Assembly: GCF_000296215.2 (NCBI RefSeq)
Contig: NZ_CP013949.1
Location: 6,565,501-6,629,500, forward strand
Source of the DNA: Bradyrhizobium sp. CCGE-LA001
GTDB taxonomy: Bacteria > Pseudomonadota > Alphaproteobacteria > Rhizobiales > Xanthobacteraceae
Length of the DNA stretch: 64,000 nucleotides
Reading direction: 5' to 3'
The position numbers and the translations under genes were made by a program. Below are positions 34,545-43,425 of this stretch, piece by piece (positions within the stretch are counted from its first letter, which is position 1; each line of letters begins with the position of its first letter). Under the pieces are notes generated by a model. That model was not told where the DNA came from. It made no database searches and was given only the letters and a program-made list of their open reading frames with translations.

Positions 34545-34579
34545 AAAAGGATCATACAAAAAATGATCTAAAAGGATCA
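34545..34579 (+). promoter_or_regulatory. Direct-repeat operator upstream of the XRE regulator
   Basis: AAAAGGATCA occurs at 34545-34554 and again at 34570-34579, 25 bp apart, with a related AAATGATC between them. The repeats lie immediately before the XRE gene and between it and the divergent 48-residue gene. They fit an autoregulatory binding site. The second copy also supplies the AAGGA ribosome binding site. Confidence 0.45.
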
Positions 34580-34588
34580 AGACGTTTG

Positions 34589-34825
34589 GTGGATTTTTCT
34601 CAACTTAGAGCGGCGCGCGCCCTGACCGGCTTGTCTCAGCCCGAGGTAGCTGAGGCTGCGGGTGTATCTGTGCCCACGTTGAAGCGCGCCGAAGCAGGCG
34701 GTCCAATCAAGGTCGCAGAAGAAACCATCGAGGCGATAGCCAAGGCCCTCGAAAGGGCTGGCGTCGAGTTCATTCCAGAGAACGGAGGCGGTGCCGGCGT
34801 CCGGATGAAGAAGCGGAAGCGCTAA
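34589..34825 (+). CDS. XRE-family helix-turn-helix regulator
   Basis: From the GTG at 34589 the product is 78 residues, VDFSQLRAARALTGLSQPEV, AEAAGVSVPTLKRAEAGG, then VAEETIEAIAKALERAGVEF and a basic tail. This is the Cro/C1-type HTH with the LRAARAL...LSQ lead typical of short rhizobial regulators. Starts at TTG 34586 or 34538 are possible, but the latter would include the operator. It probably controls its own promoter. Confidence 0.7.
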   Translation: MDFSQLRAARALTGLSQPEVAEAAGVSVPTLKRAEAGGPIKVAEETIEAIAKALERAGVEFIPENGGGAGVRMKKRKR

Positions 34826-34843
34826 TTTTTTATTCGGAAGTAC

Positions 34844-34968
34844 CCCGCCCTTTTGGGGCCCCAGCCTTTCGACTTGCGAGCCCCAAAAGGGCATTTCCAG
34901 CGACTGGATAAATCGGACGAACTTACACACGCTTTAAAAGAGGAAATTGTTTTGCCCAAAAGGGCGGG
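34844..34968. repeat. Competing inverted repeats after the XRE gene
   Basis: GCCCTTTTGGGGC (34847-34859) pairs perfectly over 13 bp with GCCCCAAAAGGGC (34880-34892). CCCGCCCTTTTGGG (34844-34857) also pairs perfectly over 14 bp with CCCAAAAGGGCGGG (34955-34968). The first arm can use only one partner. No T-tract follows the first hairpin, so it is not a standard terminator. A REP-like or switching element is possible. I see no gene in 34826-35607 that I can support. Confidence 0.4.
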
Positions 34969-35607
34969 ATTCGCCTATTTTGAAGGTCGAAAAAATCATT
35001 GTGAAAATCGAAATAATTCGAACTTTCGGGCTGGCATTGGCAATTTCCGTTCTGCCGACCGTCTCAGTCTATCCGGGCAACTTGGTTCGGGCAGGCCAGC
35101 GTGATTGATGGGATACGATCAAGATCCACCGCCCACGGATCAGCTTTTGATCGATGCAGCTGAGAGCAACTAGCTTTGCAGGAAGTAAGACAGCGGGCCT
35201 GTATCAGTGCGAACGCGCTGAGGCGACGGCGTTTGCCGGATTGCCCGAGGCAACTGAGCTTTATCAACCGTTCTTCAACGACCGAAATCAGTATGCAGTG
35301 AGGGTTGCCGTGTGCACTATTGACACACCAGCATATCCATCGGCTTCTTGCCAATGTCTGGACTGCTCACAATTTTCTCCAAGGGTAGGTATGCCAACCC
35401 CTAAACGGTCAGCTCAAAAGGAGGGCTCGGAATATCGGGTAGAAGTTCTGTTCAACCTTGGCATTATCGGTCAGGTTAAAGGCTGGCCTTATCGGATTGC
35501 TCCGAGGTAGTGCGCGCCTAGGAAGATAGCGCACCTCATCTTTTCGATAGATCGCTCGAGAGCTACTCCTGCGTGGTCGGTTCAAAGAGGCTTATTGGAG
35601 GTCCAAC

Positions 35608-36504
35608 TTGGTTTCCAGCAATCAGAGTGAGTACCGACAAGCCATTGATCATTTCGCCGAGACTATCTCGACGGTCAGGCCCGCTCGGTCGTCAAGCTTA
35701 GATTACAGGAGTCGCCTATTTGTCAGAGCGTTGAGACGAGAAGCGATTCATCATCCCATAGTTGTGTATCTCATACTATTTTCCATCGGAATAGGTTGCG
35801 CATATGCGAGCCGATTTTTCTCCGACAGCCCTGCCCTACGCAGTCCAACCTTTTACCTTGGTGTTCCGGCTATTCTGCTAGGCGCTTACCAAGCGTGGCT
35901 GACCTCAATCATAAAACAAGCTGACCAGATGAAGGACTATCTGGGCCGCCTATTCTCAGATGAGGCATTCAGAACTTGGTATGAACTCTTTTACAATTAT
36001 CCAAATGGGCTCTTCGACAAGCTTGATGCGCTTCCGCCAGCCGATCGCGAGAAAGCACTCGAAGATGAGAACCGAATGAGAAAAGCAGGAACTCGACGAT
36101 GGCATCCTCGCCATTTTTGGGGCACGCAAGAGGAGGGCATGGTCGACGCGCTTCTGAGCCAGCTCAACGTTTTGGGTGATTATTATGAACGAGGGATGCT
36201 TTCCGTTGAGGAAATCGGCGGTGTAGCGGAGTTTTATTTGTTGGGAGTCCTTAACTGCCATGCGTTTCAAGCATACATACATCTCCTGCGGCAGGGTTTT
36301 CGAGGCGAGACGAAGGAGTTTCCGCTCGAACCTGACATTGATGGAATCATGAAGACGGCAAATCGTCGGAAGCTAGGTTCGCCGCCATACCGGCACCTCT
36401 GTGTGCTTCTTCGGGACTTGGAAAAATTCAGGAAGCCCGACGAAATTGAAATTTACAAGCTTCTTGATAAAGTTTGCGGAAAAGCGATGAGGTTGCAATC
36501 GTGA
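35608..36504 (+). CDS. Membrane-anchored hypothetical protein
   Basis: The TTG start at 35608 has a strong GGAGG eight bases upstream. The 298-residue protein has two adjacent membrane segments (HPIVVYLILFSIGIGCAYA and TFYLGVPAILLGAYQAWL), then a soluble helical C-terminal two-thirds (GLFDKLDALPPADREKALED, AEFYLLGVLNCHAFQAYIHL). No family is recognised. The next gene overlaps its stop by 4 bp, which marks an operon. Confidence 0.5.
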   Translation: MVSSNQSEYRQAIDHFAETISTVRPARSSSLDYRSRLFVRALRREAIHHPIVVYLILFSIGIGCAYASRFFSDSPALRSPTFYLGVPAILLGAYQAWLTSIIKQADQMKDYLGRLFSDEAFRTWYELFYNYPNGLFDKLDALPPADREKALEDENRMRKAGTRRWHPRHFWGTQEEGMVDALLSQLNVLGDYYERGMLSVEEIGGVAEFYLLGVLNCHAFQAYIHLLRQGFRGETKEFPLEPDIDGIMKTANRRKLGSPPYRHLCVLLRDLEKFRKPDEIEIYKLLDKVCGKAMRLQS

Positions 36505-36854
36505 CAAACCAGATCGAGAGTGTACCGAAGGCGGCGCGCGAGGCTGCAGCGGCTCTCATACGCCAACAAGATAGGGTTCCGCAAAGCCCTCTTCGTCGGC
36601 TAAAAGACGGTAGAGTTGAGCTATGCGCCGCAGCCGCGCTCATCATCGCCAACACAGTTGGCAACGAGAACCGTGAGGCGTTGATCACTCGGTTCGCTGA
36701 AGAAGGTCGTGAGGCTGTTATTGAATCCTTCGCTCGCCTGCAGTGGCCGAAGGAGCTCGGGAGTCGGCTACTCCAAACAAACGACGCTTTCGACGAGGAA
36801 GACCGCAAGACCCAGGTTCTCGCACTCTTCGATGGATCAGCAGAATCGTTGTGA
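36501..36854 (+). CDS. Hypothetical helical protein
   Basis: The GTG at 36501 overlaps the TGA of the membrane protein gene (GTGA). The 117-residue product reads VTNQIESVPKAAREAAAALI, VELCAAAALIIANTVGNENR and ends in an acidic helix. No family recognised; probably the cytoplasmic partner of the upstream membrane protein. Confidence 0.45.
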   Translation: MTNQIESVPKAAREAAAALIRQQDRVPQSPLRRLKDGRVELCAAAALIIANTVGNENREALITRFAEEGREAVIESFARLQWPKELGSRLLQTNDAFDEEDRKTQVLALFDGSAESL

Positions 36855-36939
36855 GCGCCGCTCCCTAACGGGTCACTCGCGCAATCTGAAAAAATAGGCG
36901 CGCGCCATTCCGATGAAGTGCAAGAGCCTCTCAGGTCAC

Positions 36940-37903
36940 CTAGAGAAGGCCAGCGCCAGCATGGTTCCTGAAGAGCTCCGCCTCTTGGACGTAGCCGCGC
37001 AGCGTCTCGACTGACTTGTGCCGGCTGACATCCATCATGCGGAAGATCGACTTCCCGGCGGCAGCCGCGGACGTAAGGAAGCCTCGCCCGAGCGAGTGGC
37101 CGGAAAACTGCCTTTCATCCAGGCCGCTCGGCAAGCATGGACTTTGACGATGTTGGCGGCTGATCGATCCGTGAGCCGCACTCTGCTCACCGTTCCGGCT
37201 TTGTTGATCGGTCGAAAAACGGGGCCAGAGGTGATGCCGGAAGCATCGAGCCAATTCCGGACAGCGGCGACGGGACAAGCGACGGATCCCCGGGCGATGG
37301 CTATATATGTGCCTTTCGGCGTCCTGATCGGTCTTCGAGCGTGCGATGAAGACTCGCAGCCCTTCTGCGGCAACCTCCAAATGCTCCACGTCGAGCGCGA
37401 CGAGCTCGGAACGGCGGAAAGCGCCCCCGAAGCCCAACAGCAGCAGTGCGCGGTCGCGCTTGCCCGTCAGAGTGTCGGGGCAAGTCTCGACCATGGCCTT
37501 AATGCGCGTCACAATGGCAGGCGCTTCCTTAACCTTGGCGGCGCCAAGGGTGCGCCGGATGCCTCGGAGCGTGACTTTGACGGCCTCAGCGTCACTCGGG
37601 GCTAGCAGGGAGGCCAGCTTGTGGGCGTAGCGGACCGCTGCCACGCGCCGGCTGAGTGTCGAGACCATGGCGCCTGCGGCTGCACCGTACGCCAGATATG
37701 CGGCGAGCGTCTCGGGGCTCGCTGGGAGCGAGCCAACACCCCTTGCCTCGGCACCAGGCGCGGAATAGGCGGAAGTCGGTCTCATAGGCTTTGCGGGTTG
37801 CTGGCGCCTTCTCAGCCTTCGCGAATGCGACGGCGGCGGCCAACTCGGGAGCGATGGTGGCCGGGAGGGTGCAGGCCTTGCCAAGGGCCGGAAGGCTGCT
37901 CAT
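36940..37903 (-). pseudogene. Tyrosine recombinase/integrase, multiply frameshifted
   Basis: Three frames are needed to read one integrase. The N-terminal SAM-like core-binding domain (MSSLPALGKACTLPATIAPE, APATRKAYETDFRLFRAWCR) starts at 37903. The middle (VSTLSRRVAAVRYAHKLASL, GFGGAFRRSELVALDVEHL) carries the catalytic Arg. Then TYIAIARGSVACPVAAVRNW lies in another frame, and the end (FSGHSLGRGFLTSAAAAGKS, DVSRHKSVETLRGYVQEAEL) in the first again. The HSLR box reads HSLGRG. It is a decayed integrase, probably of a former element here. Confidence 0.7.
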
Positions 37904-38088
37904 CTCTGAGTTCCTTCGAGGACTTTTTCAGCGGAGCGATCCCGTTCAACATTAGGCTCGGCCAGGGCGCGATGATTTTCGGCGGCTCCCTTCAGAACCT
38001 TCCAGAAGCCCGAGTCCGCGGCTTCGAGCTCGAAAAGTATCTGCACGAGCCTCTGAGACGACGGAATTCGCAAAACGCCTCCGTTCGC

Positions 38089-39432
38089 TTAGCGTGGACG
38101 GGTTGTTGGCAGATCTTCGGCATCGTCGGGTGCGATCGTCGGATCCGCCAAATTGTAACCGAAGCCTTCGTAAACGAACGCGGTGCGGATCAATTCGCAG
38201 TCCCGCTCGCTGACGCCAACCTGCCGGCAGACCCGATACCAGGATTCCCTGATGATCGCTTTCATGCCGTCGACGATTGCCGTCGCGTCTTCTTTGGACA
38301 AGAGAAAACGTTCGCATTGCGACAGCAAATTAAGCCGGTTGGCGTATCGTCCCCAGTTGCCAAAAGCCATCGCCAGATCTCGGCGTTCCAAGGCAATCAT
38401 CGGGTTCGGCGTGAGGTCGTATGCCGGTGACAGCGACCAGGCCGAATCCTTTGCCAAAATGGCATGGTTGCGTGGATGATCGTCGGTGTTGGAGATGAGA
38501 GCATTGAAGCACACCCGCCGAAACAGCTCTGGCAGATCCTTCGACTGACTTCCGGATGCGGCTCGTCGGATTTCGTCGGCCAGCAGAAGATACGACCATT
38601 TTTGGCGCTTATCGACCGTATCGGGCGTGTCATCGGCATCGAGCAGCGTCAAGGCGCTCACCATCCTGCTGCGGAGGTAGCCTTTGTCGGCCTTATTCCG
38701 ATCGAACCGCTTGATCAAGACAACATCCTTGTCGCCGATCGTAGTCATTTGGCTCTCCGCGCACGAGATGCCGCACTCGCGAGCAAGGGTCAGCATGGCG
38801 TGTTCGACCCGGGGGGTGTTCCATCGATCATCGCGATGCGGGAATTTCGCGAGCCAAAGCGCATCCTCGTCCTCGACGGTAGCCTTCGGCCGTGCGCCTC
38901 CCATCGAGGTGCCCGCGCGCATCAACGCCTCAGCCTGTTCGGCGTCAGCACCTGCTGGTGCTGGTGCTGCTGGATCCTTTTCAGCGGAGACGATCTGTTC
39001 AGCCACTTCGATCAACCGCGCCAAATCCAGCGTTTTGTTGAACGCACGAACAGGTGCCGGCGGTTGCACGTTAAGACCGAAGCCCAAGGCGCCGGCGCGA
39101 TCATCGGGTGAATTGAGTAGGTATTGAATTTCGTTCGGCGAGGGATCGCCCAAACGAGTTTCGATCAGCTTCCGGCCCCAGGCGTCGGGAGAGCTGTCCC
39201 GCAGCGCTCCAAAATTGCCGCGCAGCTTCATTGTCCGGAACGGGGGGACTTGAATCTTGAGCTCAACCGGGTCGAACTCGACGCGATCCTTTCGCTCAAG
39301 GTAGCTGCGGCCATAGACGAATTGTCCAACGGCAGCACCTTGGCGTGTCGTGTCGAGCTGGTACCGCCCCGCTGTAACCGGCTCGGTCTGGCCGGGCAGC
39401 GTGATGTAGACGAAACACTCCTCAGAAGGCAT
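38089..39432 (-). CDS. hipA: HipA-family Ser/Thr kinase toxin
   Basis: HipA kinases phosphorylate targets such as glutamyl-tRNA synthetase and cause growth arrest. The 447-residue protein has the HipA N-lobe (SMGGARPKATVEDED), the catalytic NTDDHPRNH loop in FNALISNTDDHPRNHAILA, and LSPAYDLTPNP for the metal-binding Asp. All key residues are present, so the toxin looks intact. The start at 39432 (MPSEECFVYITLPGQ) overlaps the end of the antitoxin gene by about 11 bp, the usual translational coupling. A stabilisation role for the island is likely. Confidence 0.85.
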   Translation of the reverse strand: MPSEECFVYITLPGQTEPVTAGRYQLDTTRQGAAVGQFVYGRSYLERKDRVEFDPVELKIQVPPFRTMKLRGNFGALRDSSPDAWGRKLIETRLGDPSPNEIQYLLNSPDDRAGALGFGLNVQPPAPVRAFNKTLDLARLIEVAEQIVSAEKDPAAPAPAGADAEQAEALMRAGTSMGGARPKATVEDEDALWLAKFPHRDDRWNTPRVEHAMLTLARECGISCAESQMTTIGDKDVVLIKRFDRNKADKGYLRSRMVSALTLLDADDTPDTVDKRQKWSYLLLADEIRRAASGSQSKDLPELFRRVCFNALISNTDDHPRNHAILAKDSAWSLSPAYDLTPNPMIALERRDLAMAFGNWGRYANRLNLLSQCERFLLSKEDATAIVDGMKAIIRESWYRVCRQVGVSERDCELIRTAFVYEGFGYNLADPTIAPDDAEDLPTTRPR

Positions 39433-39763
39433 TGCTTGGTCCTCCCCCCTGTCGCGCACGTTCGCGCTCATCGAGGCCGCTCAGAGCAAGCCCCTCCTCA
39501 TCGTTCTTCGGGTTGGCAACGTCAGCCAGCGACGCGAGCAGGTTCATCGCCCACAGCATGCCGACATACACGCCGGCACTGGTGCTCAATTTACCGTTTT
39601 CGGCGTCCGCGATGACGTGACGGTCTACCCCCAGCTTGGCAGCCACCTCCGCATGGCTCAGGTTGCGGCGCAAGCGTGCGGTCCGAAGGTTGTTCCCCAG
39701 GCGCCTGATCGCATCCTGAACGGCTGAAGGGGGCGCGCTGATTAACTGGCTACGAGGAGGCAT
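39422..39763 (-). CDS. hipB: HipB-family antitoxin
   Basis: The 113-residue XRE protein has an HTH at residues 20-75 (NNLRTARLRRNLSHAEVAAK, LGVDRHVIADAENGKLSTS) followed by a helical tail. It precedes and overlaps hipA. HipB proteins bind both HipA and their own operators; repeated GGCGCCTTA motifs lie just upstream and fit that role. Confidence 0.8.
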   Translation of the reverse strand: MPPRSQLISAPPSAVQDAIRRLGNNLRTARLRRNLSHAEVAAKLGVDRHVIADAENGKLSTSAGVYVGMLWAMNLLASLADVANPKNDEEGLALSGLDERERARQGGGPSNAF

Positions 39764-39767
39764 GGCG

Positions 39768-39890
39768 TCTTAAGGCTCCCTTAAAAGGCTTTTTGGCGCC
39801 TTATGGTCCCCATCTTTTATAAAGCTCGCCGTCATGTTTTGCAAGCGCTTGGCGCCTTAACCTACCACAAACTTAGATAGTGGCGCCTAA
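39768..39890 (-). promoter_or_regulatory. Repeated operator motifs upstream of hipBA
   Basis: GGCGCCTTA occurs at 39795-39803 and 39851-39859, GGCGCCTAA at 39882-39890, and a related GGCGTCTTAAGG at the hipB start. The core is self-complementary with an asymmetric tail. The spacing is irregular (about 56 and 31 bp), but clustering in the hipB leader fits cooperative HipB autorepression. Confidence 0.45.
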
Positions 39891-39975
39891 AGGCACCAAT
39901 ATCGTCAATTTCCCAGCCTAATCAATTGTTTGATCATCAGCGGGACCATCGCGTTCGATGTGCCCGCCTCACGCG

Positions 39976-40380
39976 TCACTGCGGCGGACTGGAGACCCGT
40001 AAGCTAACCTCGCAGACTCTTGAGTGCTTCGTCGACAGCAGTCGCGCGGGCGCCGAAAACGGAGGCGGCGGACGCCGCCATGGAGCGGACCCGCTCGCGC
40101 CCTGCGCCAACTCAAGGATGACCTGAACACGGCTCCGAGCCAAAGGCACCATGGTTGCTTGGGCTGGGAATACGTCGGTGTGTTCCGGGTCGACCGCGCG
40201 AAGTCTCGTTTTGTGTTGCTCGATCAGCATGTCAAGAACGATCGCAACCTGCTGGTCAAGGCGGTCAATAGCCTCGCACGCGGCCGACGGGACGACGGTG
40301 ATTGCACTCCGGAACGCGTTCTCGTTAACCGCGGGCTCGCGCGGCGCGTTGATCCTGGCCAGATTGAAATTACCCCGACT
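39976..40380 (-). CDS. Possible hypothetical protein (uncertain)
   Basis: The C-terminal part of a long minus frame reads ACEAIDRLDQQVAIVLDMLI, EQHKTRLRAVDPEHTDVFPA and ATMVPLARSRVQVILELAQG, which looks like genuine helical protein. Upstream the frame becomes less protein-like, so the start is unclear. A plus-strand frame over 40400-40692, ending GWCWHVSVDHDYGRDQIQRG then HKASSDEAKAAA, also looks partly real. The region 39900-41240 is probably a patchwork of decayed small genes. Confidence 0.28.
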   Translation of the reverse strand, partial: SRGNFNLARINAPREPAVNENAFRSAITVVPSAACEAIDRLDQQVAIVLDMLIEQHKTRLRAVDPEHTDVFPAQATMVPLARSRVQVILELAQGASGSAPWRRPPPPFSAPARLLSTKHSRVCEVSLRVSSPPQ

Positions 40381-41239
40381 GGGCGCGTCGAACTCGCCAG
40401 GGCCGAGCCAGGTCAATTCGGCGTCCTTGATGCCATCGGCGGCGCCGCTGGAAAGGCGCTCATCAGATGGACCGCGAGGCCCGTGGGAAGTTCTTTCGAG
40501 TCGGAGATCGCGACCATGCGCCTTGCCGCCACGGATCAATCCGACCGCAATCGCGGATGGTGCTGGCATGTGTCCGTTGATCATGATTACGGTCGCGACC
40601 AAATCCAGCGCGGTGGGCACAAGGCTTCATCTGACGAGGCGAAAGCCGCGGCCATTGCGTGGGCCCCCGCAGCTTCTGCGAGATCAGCTTAGCCGCTCTC
40701 TCCGCCACGGAAGGCGCCTTGGCGTGACGCGCAAACAACTCTTGGCAGCGGCTGGGTACAAGGTCGCCACCTGAGGCCGAGTTCAAGGCGGCGGAGGATG
40801 TACCCGCTGGCGTGCGCCTCGTCGCCATCGCGACATGCCGCCTTGGGCCGAGACTTCGTGATTTATGATCCCGCTGGCGGTGATGACGGCTTGCTGCTGA
40901 TTGACGTCGACCGCGAGCAGATCATTGGCGAGACAGTCGAGCACCTCGGCCGCTTGGCTGCCGCTGCAGAGCGTCCGCCAGTGCAAGGAGCGCTGTTCTG
41001 ATGGGCCGGCAGGCTAGGACGCGCACCGGTGAACACACCTCACGCCTCGATGCCCGTCGCGAGCGTCGGTTGCCTGCGCGCCAATATCCGTCCGCGCCAA
41101 AGAAGATCATTGGTGTCACATCTTCTATGGTCTTGGCATTCCATGATCCTGGGACCGCCACCCGTAACCAGCAGATATTGCTCCCGCGCAGGTTCGTGCG
41201 CGAGGTGCCATTTTCTTGTAAGCTCGGTGGCCCCGAGGG

Positions 41240-41522
41240 ACGTTGTGGCCGCCCAACCGCGATCAGAGGTCTTAATCCTCGACGAGGCGAACGCCTCTCT
41301 CGACTCCGTCGCCGAGGCATTTGTCATACGGGCGATTGAGGAACTGCGTCTGGCCGGCAAGATCATCGTGGTTATCTCTCATCGACCAACACGATTTGCG
41401 GAGCCGATAAGATCGTCGTGTTGGATAAGGGACGTGTTGTTGCGGAGGGAAGGCATGCTGATCTGTTGACGGCTGAAGGCGCTTACGCTCGCTTGTGGCG
41501 GGCGCAGAGCGGATTCAGTTAG
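41240..41522 (+). pseudogene. ABC exporter ATPase C-terminal remnant
   Basis: Across one frame change the sequence reads SEVLILDEANASLDSVAEAF (Walker B with D-loop), IRAIEELRLAGKIIVVISHR (H-switch), then DKIVVLDKGRVVAEGRHADL and LLTAEGAYARLWRAQSGFS to TAG at 41520. The Walker A part and membrane domain are absent. The break lies near 41390. It is the tail of a type-1 exporter gene left by a rearrangement. Confidence 0.6.
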
Positions 41523-41794
41523 GCGCTCGTGAATCACCCTGGCGGCGGCAACGGCAGCAGCTAATCCTTGAACACGGGATCTCACGGATCGACTCCGCGC
41601 CGCCCGGCCATCGAATGAATTTTTGAGCTCGGCGACCGGCAGGTTGGTCTCCAGGTCGAAATCGCGCCCATCATTGCCGGCGCCGAGCGATATTCGACCC
41701 AGTCGCCCGGTTCGAGGATGTGCGGAAGGCAAAGCAGGACGTCGAGCGCATGGATGGTCCATTGATCTACCCGGCCAGGCGTTTCATCTCGGCG

Positions 41795-41992
41795 TCATGC
41801 GCCCGCCTGAGGGGCGAAACGAAGGCGACCAATCCGATTGTAGTTGATCACCGCCGGGTCGGCGCCGATCACCGGAAGTCGGCTGACTACGTAATGCACG
41901 ACCTTGTCCATTCCTAGCTCCTGTTTCAGCGGATGTAGGGCGCGCCGATAAACCGTTGCGAAGTTTCGCAGCCGAAAATATCCTTCTTCGAT
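41795..41992 (-). pseudogene. Unidentified protein fragment
   Basis: The frame IEEGYFRLRNFATVYRRALH, PLKQELGMDKVVHYVVSRLP, then VIGADPAVINYNRIGRLRF ends in TGA at 41795. A TAG precedes it directly. It may continue from the FLEPERASIHVIAELRGDQF piece just upstream in another frame. The family is not recognised. Confidence 0.3.
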
Positions 41993-41999
41993 CTAGCGG

Positions 42000-42580
42000 C
42001 TCCATGGCGGGCATTCTGAACTGGTCGCCCCGCAGCTCGGCTATCACGTGGATTGATGCCCGCTCCGGTTCGAGAAAATAGTCAGTGAGGCGCGGCCGCG
42101 CAGCACCGCGACGAGATCGATGGTCTCGGCGATCAGCGCTTTGAGAACGGTGAGGAGGGCTTCCTGGATGAGCTGCTCGAGGCGGCGAAGCACGCCCAGC
42201 GCCGAGCCGGCGTGAATCATTCCGGTTCCGCCGGGATGCCCCATGCCCCAGGCTTTGAGCAGCTCCAAGGCTTCGCTGCTGCGGACTTCGCCAATTTGAA
42301 TTCGGTTGAGGCACAGGGGCGAGCGGACCAGATCAGACAGGGTCGCGACGCAACGTTCCTTGGTGCGCAGAGCGACCGGGTTCCGCGCGCGGCATTGCAG
42401 CTCACACGTATCCTCGATTAGGAACACGCGATCGGCGGTGCCGGCGATCTCTCGGCCAGCAATGCGTTCGTCAGGGTGGTCTTGCCGGTCAAGGCGCCGC
42501 CGGCCACCAGGATGTTCCTGCGGGCGGACGGCTTCGTGGAGCACGTCTGCTTTTCCCGCCGTCAAGCAGCGGAAAAAAAC
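42000..42580 (-). pseudogene. trbB: TrbB-type conjugal transfer ATPase, frameshifted
   Basis: TrbB is the VirB11-like ATPase of Trb-type conjugation systems. In one frame NILVAGGALTGKTTLTNALL gives a Walker A (consensus GxxxxGKT). After an indel near 42450 another frame continues IAGTADRVFLIEDTCELQCR, LNRIQIGEVRSSEALELLKA and GHPGGTGMIHAGSALGVLRR, LEQLIQEALLTVLKALIAET, the conserved VirB11 core. The ends are missing and no other trb gene is nearby. It marks a former conjugative element. Confidence 0.7.
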
Positions 42581-42809
42581 CTGCCTCGACTGGATGCGGC
42601 CATGGACCTTCTCGCGCCAGCTCTGGTGGGGTCATCGCGTCCCGGCATGAATCCAGAGCGGGGCTTTCAAGCCTCGTCAAGCGACTTGATGATCAAGGTC
42701 GCACCGACGATCAGCAACTTTCGAACTCGGTTCCCGCGCTTTGATATCGCCCCAAAGCCGCTGCGTTGCATACCGACAACGAAAACCTCGTCCCGCGGAG
42801 TGGGTCGAT

Positions 42810-42844
42810 TGTCAGTTCGGCAACGAAATGTCACTAAGTGGACG
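42810..42844 (+). promoter_or_regulatory. Two near-NifA sites upstream of the RiPP promoter
   Basis: TGT-N10-ACG occurs at 42810-42825 and again at 42829-42844, each one base off the NifA consensus TGT-N10-ACA. They lie about 45-75 bp above the -24 element, nearer than usual. They are weaker evidence than the site at 56592. Confidence 0.35.
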
Positions 42845-42886
42845 ATACGCACGGTCAGAAAAAGCGAAAATCAGCAATCTTCAATT

Positions 42887-42901
42887 CGGCACGCCGCTTG
42901 C
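42887..42901 (+). promoter_or_regulatory. Sigma-54 (-24/-12) promoter of the RiPP cluster
   Basis: CGGCACGCCGCTTGC matches the RpoN consensus TGGCACG-N4-TTGC at every fixed position except the first. The expected transcript starts near 42913, 65 bp before the Nif11-like gene. RpoN promoters need an enhancer-binding activator such as NifA. Confidence 0.6.
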
Positions 42902-42977
42902 CTTGTTGACAGCGTCGGCACTTGTGAGCCCGTGATGGATGATTTGGCGACTTTGAGCAAAGGCAGGGAGACTCGCT

Positions 42978-43343
42978 GTGTCGCGAACTGACGTAGAGCG
43001 ATTCGTCAACGATCTCGGGAACGAGGGTGGCCTGCTTGAACGCATAAAACCGATCGCTACCGGCCTTGCATCGATTGTCGCGATCGGAAAGAGCCTCGGC
43101 TACAGCTTCACACTTGATGAAGCTAAAAGCTGCATTCGAGCCCGACAGAAGCTGACGACTAAACGGCTCGCCGGTGGCACTTTTTATTCGAGTGATCCGA
43201 TCTCGACCGGCGCTGTGCAGGCCCTTGCGCAGGTGGCCACGAGCGGCGCGCAAGCCGCGGAACCGGCCTCTGACCACGCCACGGCAGTTGAGCCCGTTGC
43301 AGTTGTTGTGGTTGTTATTGTTGCGGTCGCGGCCGAGGTCTGA
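42978..43343 (+). CDS. Nif11-like RiPP precursor peptide
   Basis: The GTG at 42978 has AGGGAG upstream. Residues 1-60 match the Nif11-like leader: VERFVNDLGNEGGLLERIKP, then ASIVAIGKSLGYSFTLDEAK. LAGG at residues 64-67 is a typical double-glycine leader cleavage site. The remaining about 54 residues are the candidate core, ending in the Val/Ala-rich EPVAVVVVVIVAVAAEV. Such cores in Nif11 and proteusin-type systems are targets of radical SAM epimerases and related enzymes. Two radical SAM genes follow. The likely product is a modified hydrophobic peptide. Confidence 0.75.
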   Translation: MSRTDVERFVNDLGNEGGLLERIKPIATGLASIVAIGKSLGYSFTLDEAKSCIRARQKLTTKRLAGGTFYSSDPISTGAVQALAQVATSGAQAAEPASDHATAVEPVAVVVVVIVAVAAEV

Positions 43344-43425
43344 CCTGCCCTTCGCTCTGACCGCATCGGCTGGTTGCTGAAGCAAGCGATGAAGTTCGAT
43401 GAGAACATGAAGTAAGCCTCGTCAA

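Noticed and set aside
42855..43385. Minus-strand frame with an Asn/His-rich run
   Set aside because: It is the antisense of the GTT/GTG valine codons in the Nif11-like precursor; the plus strand has the leader domain and an RBS.
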